28,213 nt of DNA from Chara braunii (GCA_003427395.1 BFEA01000001.1:6047648-6075860); one strand, 5' to 3'. Positions 1 to 8,712 are shown, counted from the stretch's first letter. Notes: generated from the sequence alone by a model not told the origin. Made by a program: numbers and translations.

Positions 1-117
1 GATTGATAGATTGAGAGAGGGAGAGAGAGAAAGAGAGAGGGAGAGAGAGAGAAATAGAGATAGAGAAAGAGCGAGAGAGTGAGAGAGAGAAAGAGAGAAA
101 GAGAGAGAGAGAGAGTG
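1..117. repeat. GA-rich degenerate microsatellite
   Basis: Almost pure purine on the + strand, mainly GA dinucleotides broken by GGGA, AAAG and ATAGA variants. It is the left part of a composite module that recurs from 353 onward. No gene is visible. Confidence 0.9.
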
Positions 118-262
118 ATCGTGACTCGATCCCGACTCGATCCCGAGTGGACCACGATCTCGAGCCGCCTGCAATCCCGAAGCGACCGCAATCCCGACCC
201 GACCGCACCCGACCCGACCCAACCCGACCCGAGATATTGATGCTCATCTCGGCGCGAGCAGT
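118..262. repeat. Composite module, copy 1 (CCCGA/ACTCGATCC-rich)
   Basis: The segment holds short tandem words (ACTCGATCCCG, GCAATCCCGA, CCCGACCCGACC) and ends in a segment reading TTGATGCTCATCTCGGCGCG. A diverged copy in the same order lies at 491-640, again with a GA tract before it and AATC/GATT repeats after it. The whole 350-480-bp block therefore looks duplicated, not like independent slippage. No reading frame of interest. Confidence 0.7.
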
Positions 263-350
263 CAATCAATTAATCAATCAACCAATCAGCCAATCAATCA
301 ATCAACCAATTGATTGATTGATTGGTTGGTTGGTTGATTGATTGATTGAT
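263..350. repeat. AATC array switching to GATT array (foldback)
   Basis: AATC units run to about 309 and then change strand to GATT/GGTT units, giving an imperfect inverted repeat centred on CAATTG. Similar strand switches occur near 640-740, 2250-2330 and 2505-2600. Confidence 0.85.
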
Positions 351-352
351 TC

Positions 353-361
353 AAAGAGAGA

Positions 362-452
<91 letters not shown>

Positions 453-490
453 GGAAAGAGTGAGAGAGTGAGAGAGAGAAAGAGGGAGAG
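353..490. repeat. (GA)n microsatellite
   Basis: About 35 uninterrupted GA units around 370-442, flanked by GAAA and GGGA variants. Minus-strand serine/leucine-rich reading frames here are translations of the repeat and are not genes. Confidence 0.95.
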
Positions 491-640
491 AGTATTCCCG
501 ACTCGATCCTGACTCGATCCCGACTAATCCGGACTCAATCCGGACTTGATCCCGAGCGGACCACAATCCCGAGGCGGCCGCAATCTTGACGCGACCGCAA
601 TCCCAACCCGAGTTGAGAGATTGATGCTATTCCCGGCGCG
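491..640. repeat. Composite module, copy 2
   Basis: This matches 118-262 in word order: ACTCGATCC repeats, then GCGGACCACAATCCCGAG, then GCGACCGCAATCCC, then GAGATTGATGCT and CCCGGCGCGA. Substitutions and small indels show that the duplication is not recent. Confidence 0.7.
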
Positions 641-905
641 ATCAATCAATCAATCAATCAATCAACCATTGAACCAATCGACCAATCAACCAATCAATCA
701 GTATATCAATTGATTGGTTGATTAATTGATTGATTGATTGATTGGCTAGTTTATTGATTGATTGATTAATTGGCTAGTTGATTGATTGCTTGGCTAATTG
801 ATTGATTGATTGGTTGGTTGGTTTATTGATTGATTGGTTGATGGATTGATTGATTGCTACGACCTTTTTGATTGATTGCTACGACCTTTTTGATTGATTG
901 ATTGA
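641..905. repeat. AATC then GATT tetranucleotide arrays
   Basis: AATC repeats to about 700, then interrupted GATT/GGTT repeats to about 905. A perfect 22-bp tandem duplication (ATTGATTGCTACGACCTTTT type) sits at about 848-892. No coding signal. Confidence 0.85.
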
Positions 906-1091
906 CTGATAAGACTGAATTCGTGAAAACCTAACAAAACCACAAAACCTAACATTTTTTATAGAATGAAAAAGTAAAAGTCAAACTCTTATTTTTGACA
1001 CATTAACGAGAGTGTTTTTAATTGTTTCCTGAAAAAGGAGGCAAAAAAATGGGCAAAAAGTCTAGTGATTCTCAAAATGTGCAAGAAAACC

Positions 1092-1387
1092 CTTTCCAAC
1101 TAGGCTACCAGAGTGGCCCGGGGTCACTTGCCCGGCCAGGCCAAAAATAATTAAAAAATAAAAATAAAAATAAAAAAATAAAATTTTATTTTTTATTCTA
1201 AATTTGGTGCAGCATTTCGATGTGACCCTGAGGCAAAAGTTGTTCAGTTTATTTTTCTGCATAACATAGTTTCTTTTTGGATTTTTTGGNTTTNTTTTTT
1301 TTTTTTTTGGGCTGGGACCTTCCTTGGTCCTTGCACGGGCTGGCCACCTAGGACCTGGGTGGCCCGGCTGGTAGCCTAGCTTTCCAA
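1092..1387. mobile_element. hAT-like MITE (1100-1379) with 8-bp target duplication
   Basis: The 280-bp insertion starts CTAGGCTACCAG (1100-1111) and ends with the exact reverse complement (1368-1379). It is flanked on both sides by CTTTCCAA (1092-1099 and 1380-1387). An 8-bp duplication with short inverted ends is the hallmark of hAT-superfamily insertions. It is far too short for a transposase. The subterminal DNA is GC-rich on both sides (GGCCCGG, GGCCAGCCC) around an A/T-rich core. Single Ns at 1290 and 1294 sit in a T tract within it. Confidence 0.8.
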
Positions 1388-1400
1388 TAAAAAAACATGT

Positions 1401-1600
1401 TATAGGACTATAAGTCGTTTTCAGTTGATTGACAAAAAGGATAGCTCAAACAATCAATCTCTAAGGACTGCAAGGCAAACTTGAAAGACGTTAAAAAAAA
1501 CAGTTTCAGTGAATACTCAGTTATAGAACTATAAGTCGTTTTCAACAATTTGGTAAAAACCAAGTTCTGTGAAAACTAATTTATAGAACTATAAATTAAT
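1401..1600 (+). repeat. Dispersed short repeat TATAGRACTATAAGTCGTTTTCA
   Basis: A near-identical 23-bp word occurs at 1401-1423 and 1522-1544, and its first half recurs at 1582-1595. Spacing is irregular (about 120 and 60 bp). It lies in AT-rich noncoding DNA; no function is evident. The rest of 1601-2148 is AT-rich, with homopolymer runs and no supported gene. Confidence 0.6.
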
Positions 1601-2166
1601 ATAATCTATTTTAAAATTTATTGTAAAATCCTTGGCAAAAAATATACGTTATGTAAAAGAAGAATTCAAACAACTTTTGTCTCGGGGACATCTTCAAGTT
1701 CTTAGCCAACCACGATTTAAAATTAAAAAATAAAAAATATTTCAATTTTTTTTTTTTAAATACAAAAAAACAATATATTCGTCCATTGTATGCGAGAACA
1801 TATCCAAGAAAATGTATTTAGAATAGGAGAATATATGTGCATGTTTGGGAAACCCCCGAATAGGTTCATCGTGCTACATACCTTATAAAACTATAAATTT
1901 GAATTTTTTAAATAAACAAAAAATTGGGATATTTCAATTCTTGAACAAATAGTGCTTTGCAAGGTAGTGATTTTTTGTAAAAAGACTTGCTTCTCTCCTC
2001 ACCACTTCTAGTGGTTTTAAAAAAGTACTTTTTTATACATTTTTTGCGGTTAGTTTACTTCACATAGAATGTTGTTCATGTAGGAGGCCTGAAAAATGTA
2101 TTATCTGAATCTTTAAAAAAATTCGTGCAAACCTAACAATTTTTTTTTTTAGGTTTTCATGAATTC

Positions 2167-2640
2167 TATGTTTGATTGGTTGGTTGATTGATTGATTGAT
2201 TGATTAATCGACTTTTTTTATTGTTTTTTGGTTCAAAGATCGCTCGTGATCAATCAATCAATCGATCGATGAATCAATCGAACAATCTGTTTTTATTAGT
2301 GATTAATTGGTTGATTGATTTATTGATTGGCACACACGTTCAGACATAGATATGAACACGCACAGAATGGTTGACACACACACACACAATCAAACGTCCT
2401 CAATCCTAACCTCAATCCCAACGTTTCTCGACCCCGATAGCAATGTTCCACCTTAATGGAGGCAGCTCCTACTTGCAGGCTACCGACCCACCCGGAAATC
2501 CGATCAATCAATCAAGCAAGCAATCAATCGATCAATCACTCAACCAATCAATCAATCGATCCTTTGGTATTGGTTAATTGATTGGCAGATTAATTGATTG
2601 ATTGATCTTTGATTAATTCATTGATTTTTTTAATTATGGA
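2167..2640. repeat. AATC/GATT tetranucleotide arrays with CA tract
   Basis: GATT repeats (2170-2210), an AATC-to-GATT switch (2250-2330), a short CA tract (about 2373-2388), a unique 120-bp stretch (2389-2505), then a second AATC-to-GATT switch (2505-2600). No gene is supported. Confidence 0.8.
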
Positions 2641-2675
2641 CGCATTTGACAAAAGCATGCATTAGAAAGAAAGAT

Positions 2676-2721
2676 AGATAAATAGAGAGATAGAGAGATA
2701 ATTAGACAGAGAGAGAGAGAG

Positions 2722-2770
<49 letters not shown>

Positions 2771-2798
2771 AAAAGAAGAAAAAAGCAAAGTTGAGATA

Positions 2799-2835
<37 letters not shown>

Positions 2836-2839
2836 CGAG
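2676..2839. repeat. (GATA/GA)n and (CA)n microsatellites
   Basis: Degenerate GATA units, then about 30 GA units, then a CA tract to 2834, running to the edge of a sequencing adapter. All reading frames here are repeat translations. Confidence 0.95.
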
Positions 2840-2877
2840 CTGTCTCTTATACACATCTAGATGTGTATAAGAGACAG
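2840..2877. other. Nextera mate-pair junction adapter (assembly artefact), copy 1
   Basis: CTGTCTCTTATACACATCT is followed directly by its perfect reverse complement. This 19+19 structure is the Tn5 mosaic end duplicated in the Illumina Nextera mate-pair circularisation junction. It is not genomic sequence. In translation it gives the spurious peptides VSYTHLDVYKRQ and MCIRDS, which are known contaminants of protein databases. Confidence 0.97.
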
Positions 2878-2910
<33 letters not shown>

Positions 2911-2911
2911 G

Positions 2912-2978
<67 letters not shown>
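2878..2978. repeat. (CA)n then (GA)n microsatellite
   Basis: A short CA run follows the adapter directly, then about 45 GA units. Because it begins at an adapter, its adjacency to the DNA on the left is unproven. Confidence 0.95.
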
Positions 2979-2979
<1 letters not shown>

Positions 2980-3132
2980 CAAAGTTAAGATCGGATTTCC
3001 AAAAATCCGACGGTCACTTTTGTTGTCCACCGTGGTAGTAACCATTGCTCTGGTATCCCACACCATGAACCACATGTCATTTTTGATTCATCGTGGTTGC
3101 AGTACTCGTCAAGTTACCATTCGTCGCAGGAG

Positions 3133-3351
3133 CTAGTAGCGCGAACAGAGGCTGCCTAGTAGGAATCGCGTTTGCGCATGTTGCAAGTGGCCGATAGCCC
3201 CGGTCCGTTGTGGACATTCGCGATAAAAATGGTGAGGAGAGCCGCACGTAAAGCACCCCCTAGGTGGGAGAGGAGCCGCCATGCCGCAAAGTGTTAGTAA
3301 GAGGGAAACACGTGGGCTGACTAAAGCAAAAACAATTATCAAACCTAACAA
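3133..3351 (-). pseudogene. CCHC zinc-knuckle fragment, Gag-like
   Basis: A 72-residue minus-strand frame contains CFTCGSPHHFYREC (3214-3255), an exact C-X2-C-X4-H-X4-C zinc knuckle followed by a proline and basic residues. This motif binds single-stranded nucleic acid in the Gag nucleocapsid of retroelements and in CNBP-type cellular proteins. The frame stops soon after the knuckle. A glycine/tyrosine/glutamine-rich stretch in a shifted frame (about 3010-3080) could be a decayed continuation. No protease or RT lies nearby, so it is either a stranded gag fragment or an exon of an unknown gene. The knuckle is visible; the Gag assignment is inference. Confidence 0.4.
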
Positions 3352-3513
3352 TTAGAGTCAGTTATATCAGCAAGCAAACGAGCCACACTCCCGTAGTATA
3401 ATCTCTACAGGGGTGACCATGTTTCAAGGATGGTTGGAGTATTTCGTGCATCCATACAAGCTTCAGAACAGTACACCAATCATTAGGTTCGACAAAGCCT
3501 AAGTCAATCATTC

Positions 3514-3828
3514 ATGACACAAATCGATACAAGCGAAGACGTGAAGTGGGAAGAAGGAGGGGAAGGGGGAGAAGAAGGACACATCAACATGCTGGTAACG
3601 ATAAAAAACCCGAACGTAACGAGATGGGTTATTCAGATAAACATGAAGAACATAAAGAACTACCCATCAGGCTCGAACAAAAATCGGCGACGCGCCAATA
3701 ATTGTGTAAAAACATGTCGAACTGCCTGGCGATGGACCCTACATGTTTCATATGGCCGCCATCGCCGGACTCTTCAGGGGTCTTCTACGGCACGAATTGA
3801 TGACGAAACCAGTGTGGTCAATCCTTAA
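3514..3828 (+). CDS. Hypothetical 104-residue ORF
   Basis: An ATG-initiated frame with a glutamate/glycine-rich N-terminal part (residues about 8-22) and a basic middle (residues about 50-75). I do not recognise it and see no domain motif. It lies in mixed-composition DNA between two repeat blocks. It may be a chance frame; nothing around it supports expression. Confidence 0.15.
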   Translation: MTQIDTSEDVKWEEGGEGGEEGHINMLVTIKNPNVTRWVIQINMKNIKNYPSGSNKNRRRANNCVKTCRTAWRWTLHVSYGRHRRTLQGSSTARIDDETSVVNP

Positions 3829-4820
3829 GTAGTGTTAGGTTAACTGGTCGGCAGTCCTAAACTAGTCCTACCAATCCTGACTCGTCATTACCAAGTCTAG
3901 ATCTCGACCAGGGCCCCTTCGTATTGTTGCGCCAGTCCGTGCACTCGACATAACAGCCTGCAATAGAGTCGCCCCTTCGTACCTCTTGGCCCCCTGCGTC
4001 GGTCCACACACTCAACTTAGCCCCCTTCAACGACCCACACACTCGACCTAGCAGCTCGAGATTAACGTCGCCCCTTCGCGTTATATTCACAAGTGGGCAA
4101 AAACTCATGTTATCTAAATTTTAAAGTTATAAAAGCACATAATGTGTTATATAACTTCTATTTTTGTTATTATTAAAACCTTTGATCTAAAAATTCAACA
4201 ACATTCGTTGCATTATATATTCTTTTTAAAACCAGCTTCTCATAATAGCATTTTTTTTTTTTTTTTTTGATCCTCTATTTCGCTTTTATTATTTCCTTTG
4301 TAACATGCAATTAGAGTCAGATAGTTGCTAAACATTTTTCTGCAATTTTTTTTAATGACCGAGGTCGGATAACTCTCAAACCGCTAGTACCTTTTCCAGG
4401 TAAAAAATGCGACCTGTGAGCATGTCGGACGGGCGTTCTCCACATGAGGGCGGGTAAGTTCCTGGTAACAACAACAAACAAGGCCTGGGCACACGTTGGG
4501 GGGGTGCGGGGTGGGGAGGCGGGGCGCATTTTCGTTTATCAGTCGGAGAAACGAGCCACGCGGATTTGAAGCGCCACATTCAAAAGAAAAAAAATCGGGA
4601 CTCGTGGTGCCCGTGGTACCAAAGGGCGATCGGCAGATGGGCAAACGTCTTTCATAATGTCCGGTCGTCCGACATTGGGGCAGCCACTTTTCGTTTGGCA
4701 ATGTCGATGAACTCGCTTTGATCTCGGTGTCATTCTTCAATCTTGGCTGCCGCTGCATTGGAGAGTAGTGGGAAGGTAAAAGGGACGACAAGCAGGACTG
4801 GCATACGGTAACGGGGTCCA
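3829..4820. other. Unassigned DNA with a degenerate tandem repeat
   Basis: A roughly 99-bp unit ending in GTCGCCCCTTCG is repeated at about 3930-3980 and 4028-4079, with related words (CCACACACTC) between. A T18 run lies at 4251-4268. The rest (4270-4820) has mixed composition, with only short overlapping frames on the minus strand. I see no gene. Confidence 0.5.
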
Positions 4821-4830
4821 AAGAGAGAGG

Positions 4831-4888
<58 letters not shown>

Positions 4889-4896
4889 ACAAACAC

Positions 4897-4950
<54 letters not shown>

Positions 4951-4956
4951 CGATAC

Positions 4957-5014
<58 letters not shown>
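4821..5014. repeat. (GA)n and (GATA)n microsatellites
   Basis: GGGA/GA repeats to about 4887, then about 26 GATA units (4897-5000) with one irregular GATC/GATACAT interruption near 4950, then GA again. Minus-strand YLSI-type frames are repeat translations. Confidence 0.95.
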
Positions 5015-5026
5015 TTATGCATCACT

Positions 5027-5150
5027 TGCTCTCTTTGTCTCTCCCCCTCTCTCTCTCACTTTCTCTCTTTGTGCTCTCTTTCTTTCTTTGTGTGTGTGTG
5101 TGTGTGCTATGTGTGTGTGTGTGTGTGTATATGCTCTCTCTCTCTCTCTA
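5027..5150. repeat. (CT)n and (GT)n microsatellites
   Basis: A pyrimidine CT/CTTT tract is followed by two GT tracts (about 5090-5106 and 5110-5128) and a CT tract. The strand bias is opposite to the GA block before it, so the two blocks face each other. Confidence 0.9.
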
Positions 5151-5339
5151 ACACTTGCGCATGAGCGCTTTGCAAGCCACAAGGAGTGATACATCACACG
5201 TGGAACGCCAAGTAGCAACATAACTCAACCTGCCGCCTTCCGCTTCAATCATCCCCGGTTCGTCTCGTGCGAAGGGATAGTCACGAAGTTCGATATGGCA
5301 TCAACCGTTGCAAACTAGGAAAGTGTAGCGGTGCTCCAG

Positions 5340-5377
5340 CTGTCTCTTATACACATCTAGATGTGTATAAGAGACAG
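5340..5377. other. Nextera mate-pair junction adapter (assembly artefact), copy 2
   Basis: Identical to the adapter at 2840-2877: mosaic end plus its reverse complement, 38 bp, no mismatch, and again followed by CACACACA. The 2.46 kb between the two adapters may have been placed here by gap filling from untrimmed mate-pair reads. Confidence 0.97.
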
Positions 5378-5483
5378 CACACACACACTCCTTAGGCTAC
5401 AGAAGCACCATTTGGTTCCACTCTTGGTTTATACTGCTATGATAATAATGGTTCCTCCTCCTAATAAGCTTGTGAAACACTTT

Positions 5484-5484
5484 N

Positions 5485-5551
<67 letters not shown>
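5484..5551. repeat. N plus (GA)n microsatellite
   Basis: One N at 5484 followed by about 33 GA units. The N marks an uncertain join at the edge of the repeat. Confidence 0.95.
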
Positions 5552-5552
<1 letters not shown>

Positions 5553-5677
5553 ATTATTGCTGACGAATGCTCCGACGACTGCAGTGGTTGCCTGCTCTGT
5601 GACCGATCGTAGTATTGTCTAGTGGCTCCGCTCGTTGTCCCATGCTCTCCTTGGGACTCGTGAGAAGACAAAACGAG

Positions 5678-5747
5678 AAAAAAAAAAAAAAACAATGAAA
5701 AACTAGAAAGACGGAGTCACGGAAGTAAAAAAAAAAAAAAAAAAAAT
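5678..5747 (+). repeat. Two poly(A) tracts
   Basis: Runs of about 14 A (near 5679-5692) and about 20 A (near 5727-5746) are separated by 35 bp. Oligo(A) on the + strand could be the tail of a retroposed sequence, but I cannot identify a body upstream. From 5748 to 6320 the DNA is AT-rich and I see no confident feature. Confidence 0.6.
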
Positions 5748-6329
5748 GCGTTGCCAAAAAAGTTGTTACTCTTTAGTAAATGTGAAATCGCGGTCCCCTA
5801 ACATTGATTTCGTCCTTCGTATGAAAAGAGAGGCCACAGTTGCCGCGTCTCTCAATTTTATACCATCCCAGTGACATTTTCTCAATAGGCACATTTTTTT
5901 TTGGCCAATTTCACAAACTGGTTGCTGACTGGTTCGCGGAGCCTCCTGCTTAGAAACTGGCGGTTAAAGAGAGTTCTCTGCAAACATAGGTACAAAGCAT
6001 ATTAGCGAAGGCCTTAAATATCCTCCTATATTGAAATGCCTGTATCCTGTTTTAAATTTTCACCCGTAGATTTGAAAAACACATGATTAAGCAACAAATA
6101 TATCAATCGTTCTGAATAGGATAATCTCACTGATTTCCATCCTCTTTTCTCTTGTGCTTCTGCAAATTTCTGTATCTTGCCCTTGTTTCCATTTCTAGCC
6201 AATACCCTCTCTTCAATCGGAATTCATTTATAATCCAACCGACCATTCTCCTTACCTTGTTGTGAGAAAGTATTGTAAACAATGTAAAGTTGTAAACATT
6301 TTGTTTATATTATAAGTCCTCACCATTAT

Positions 6330-6756
6330 CCGTAGTCACTACTTTTATTAAGTTCTCTTGCTCTTGAGTCGGGACTTTTTGATGTTGTTTTGAAGTCTCT
6401 TTTCGCAACAATGTTAACATTTGCTTTTATCAAATTCAGAATCGTAAAGTTCAATGCCTTCGCCAAGACCTTGGTGACTAATTTTATTGAACTCTCATAT
6501 AATGTGCAAATTGGTCTCTAGTTCTTAGATTTTTTTTCTTGCTCATAATTGACGCATTACCGATCCTCCCATCCTTTATCCATCCTATGATTCTCCCAAA
6601 GTTTCTCTACTATCCAATCACATAATTCTTTTCTTACCTCTTTCTTAATAATATTCTCACTGGACTTTATTTTTACAATCAAATGCAGTGTAGGATTTAT
6701 TCCAATTATATTCGTGATCTCAATCAATACAATTCCTCTCTGTATTTCAAGTTGCC
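6330..6756 (-). pseudogene. Non-LTR (LINE-like) reverse transcriptase fragment
   Basis: One minus-strand frame of about 140 codons, broken by stops at 6557-6559 and 6518-6520. It carries the spacing of the N-terminal part of LINE RTs: ELCDWIVEKLWENHRM then GW (6560-6631), a basic lysine-rich segment, then RPICTLYESSIKLVTKVL (6446-6517). The family pattern is W..G..IP.YKKG..N.RPI.LL....K..TKVLA.RL. The YxDD catalytic core is not visible downstream, so only the fingers region survives. The DNA is AT-rich, unlike the chromovirus copies. The match is by eye; a profile search should decide. Confidence 0.5.
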
Positions 6757-6996
6757 TTTATTTTCTGTTATCAAGATATTTTATTCTACGGGACACTTAA
6801 TAAGTTAATAGTTTAATAATCTCAATTTTTTTACGACCCCCATTCAATTTGTTTTTACCAAACACTCTAGTTCTCATTCTCCTCTCTACTCAAAATTCAT
6901 TTCTTATCCTTCAAATTTCCTTTTTCACAATTTAATAATTTATTTTAATCTTACTTAACCAAAACATAAGCTTGATCAATCTCTGTTTTCTTCCTC

Positions 6997-7125
6997 ACTT
7001 TGAACTAAATTATTTTAAATTACAAAAAGATACTATTTCTCCTTTGCTAAATTCAAAATCTTCATCAGATTCACAGTTGAGAAGACTATGAAACCAATAT
7101 GTGCAAACGAAAACAACAATGGTTC
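6997..7125 (-). CDS. Short hypothetical ORF between GIY-YIG-like and RT segments
   Basis: A 42-codon frame from an ATG near 7125 to a TAA near 6997. It has a hydrophobic centre (VVFVCTYWFHSLL) and an acidic tail (ESDEDFEFSKGE). It lies between the two recognisable retroelement segments on the same strand and may be part of the same decayed coding region. No family was recognised. Confidence 0.15.
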
Positions 7126-7329
7126 TCAACAATTTTTTTACAACTTTGTTCATCTTTTATTTCTTTCTTTTTCGTATTGGTCTAGATCGAGCTATCTGCT
7201 TCCTCATATATTATTATTTAGTTTGAGGTTCTCTTGCTCAATCTCCATCTCCTTGAAAATATTCCTTTTGTCCAAACCGAATTGCAATTATCACATACGA
7301 ATAATATCCCTTTTTTTTTAGCATTTTAA

Positions 7330-7844
7330 AACATTGTCAAACTTCTCTACTGCATCTTTGCAGTGTTCAACCCATCTCTCTCCCACCTTTCTCCCTATCT
7401 GTCCTACGTATGTAGCTTTGAAAAATGAAGAGATAAACACATAATGTCATCCATACAACTTTCACCATCTACAAGTCTATCCAACTCCTCACTTAAGTTG
7501 GCCCAAAACATAACATAGCTCAAACCTCATCTTGAACACCTGCTGATGCAGCCCCACAAAACCCCAATTTTAAAAACTGTTTCTCTCGTCTGAGTCCCAC
7601 ATGATCGCAATCCTTTTCCCTGTTCTCTCTCGAACATACTAGCGAAACTCTCTAAGAGCTCCCGAGGCTCTTTGGATCGTGATTCAATTTTTCGCCACCC
7701 CGTTTTGTTCTTCAGATTGCTGCTTGTCGTCTTCGTCTTCAACTTTGTGTAGTGTTCAGTGTCTTCAGAAGTTCCCAGACTTTTTTGTCCTTTGTTGTGC
7801 ATTTTACTCGTCTTTTTGTAAAGTATGTCTTGATCTCCGTACAT
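7330..7844 (-). pseudogene. GIY-YIG-like nuclease segment at the end of a broken ORF
   Basis: An open frame begins at 7844 and stops at 7527. The same frame continues after that stop (SEELDRLVDGESCMDDIMCL) to another stop near 7410. A one-base shift then gives TYVGQIGRKVGERWVEHC (7363-7413), extended to 7330. YVGQxGR...ERW.EH matches the second half of GIY-YIG endonuclease domains, including the YIG-like tyrosine and glycine and the conserved arginine. The first GIY strand is not clear. In Penelope-like retroelements this domain nicks target DNA, usually C-terminal to the RT but N-terminal in the Chlamys/Naiad groups. Here it lies upstream of the RT fragment on the same strand. Confidence 0.4.
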
Positions 7845-7984
7845 ATTACTAACATATAACGGTTAAACGTTCCCTTCATACACTCGCGAATGTCTCCCTC
7901 TTTTGCTTTCTCTTCATCTGCTGCTTCAGTGCCCAACTCGCTCATGTCCTTTTCTTCGCATTCATCCTTTTCTAAACGGTTCAC
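7739..7984 (-). CDS. Hypothetical charged ORF upstream of GIY-YIG-like segment
   Basis: An 81-residue frame rich in glutamate, lysine and aspartate over residues 1-40 (predicted soluble, possibly coiled coil). It overlaps the 5' end of the frame starting at 7844. I recognise no family. It could be the N-terminal part of the same decayed retroelement protein, or chance. On the + strand the same DNA is a pyrimidine-rich tract. Confidence 0.2.
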   Translation of the reverse strand: MNRLEKDECEEKDMSELGTEAADEEKAKEGDIRECMKGTFNRYMLVICTEIKTYFTKRRVKCTTKDKKVWELLKTLNTTQS

Positions 7985-8224
7985 ATCTTCCTTCTCCTTC
8001 TATTTTTCTTTTATACTCACCTCCTTCGTCTCGGTTTCCATTTTTTCTTTTTTACTTTGTTTTTCTCACCAGCGACCCAAGTAACATCAGGATTTCCTCC
8101 AACTTCTTATCCTCCCGGTTCACCTACATCGCATGTTTCTCATCAATGGTGGAGTTGGTCCAAAGTTCTAAACCTTGTGTGCTCCTGGTCATTGGATGAA
8201 ATGAGAATCAGAAGTTGACGGACT

Positions 8225-8712
8225 CACTCCTCCGCTATGAGACTTGGACCGAACTTTTGCTCTAATAAGCACACGTGATCTTGACGTTTTTCCTTTAAGG
8301 GTTGGACCTCACAGGTGACAGGACCAAATCTTGGAAAAAGCATGCCACATGTGGTTCTCCCTGACCCCATTGAAAAGAATCGGCTGCCTGGAAACCTGAT
8401 TTTGTTTGCAGTGTCGCTTTTTCCAAGACCCGACTGGAAATATCTTGCAGCCGGGAATAACACACACTGGCATTTCCACATCCGAAAATGGTTGGAAAAG
8501 TGTCACTGGGGGACTTCTCGCCGGAAATTTGTGCCATTTCCAGAGGGTATCGGCAGGGAGCATACCCTGTGTGGGAAACCTGGCGGCAAAGTACACTAAA
8601 TATCGACGTGCTTCCTTGGTCCCATTTCTGGAAAAAAAGCTTCTGGTTGCCTTTTCCAACCTTCACGGTGGGGTCCCATTATTTTGCGGGAAAAGTCTTC
8701 CGACGACCTGCA
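8225..8712. other. Unassigned flank of element 1, dense in GGAAA/TTTCC words
   Basis: About a dozen GGAAA or TTTCC words in both orientations occur between about 8330 and 8695, for example near 8389, 8418, 8434, 8471, 8491, 8521, 8536, 8573, 8627 and 8652. Overlapping frames exist on both strands, but none has a recognisable domain or clear advantage. This DNA is the left flank of the retrotransposon insertion; the right flank resumes at 21402. Confidence 0.4.

Larger units (their letters stand above)
917..2166. mobile_element. Candidate 1.25-kb element with 18-bp terminal inverted repeats
   Basis: Position 917-934 reads GAATTCGTGAAAACCTAA, and the reverse complement of 2149-2166 differs from it at one of 18 bases. 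A partial direct copy of the left end also occurs at 2121-2137. The AT-rich interior contains no credible ORF, and GATT arrays lie outside both ends, so the whole block could be a non-autonomous DNA transposon inserted into a microsatellite. I see no convincing target-site duplication, so this could also be an unrelated repeat pair. The hAT-like insertion at 1100-1379 lies inside it. Confidence 0.35.

Noticed and set aside
351-566. Minus-strand serine/leucine-rich ORF
   Set aside because: It is a translation of a GA microsatellite; the same applies to frames around 2630-3075, 4384-5025 and 5429-5695.
2702-3136. ORFs containing VSYTHLDVYKRQ or MCIRDS
   Set aside because: These peptides are translations of the sequencing adapter at 2840-2877 (and 5340-5377) and are artefacts.
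4897-5000. CRISPR-like regular array
   Set aside because: The regular spacing is a GATA microsatellite with no spacers; the setting is eukaryotic.
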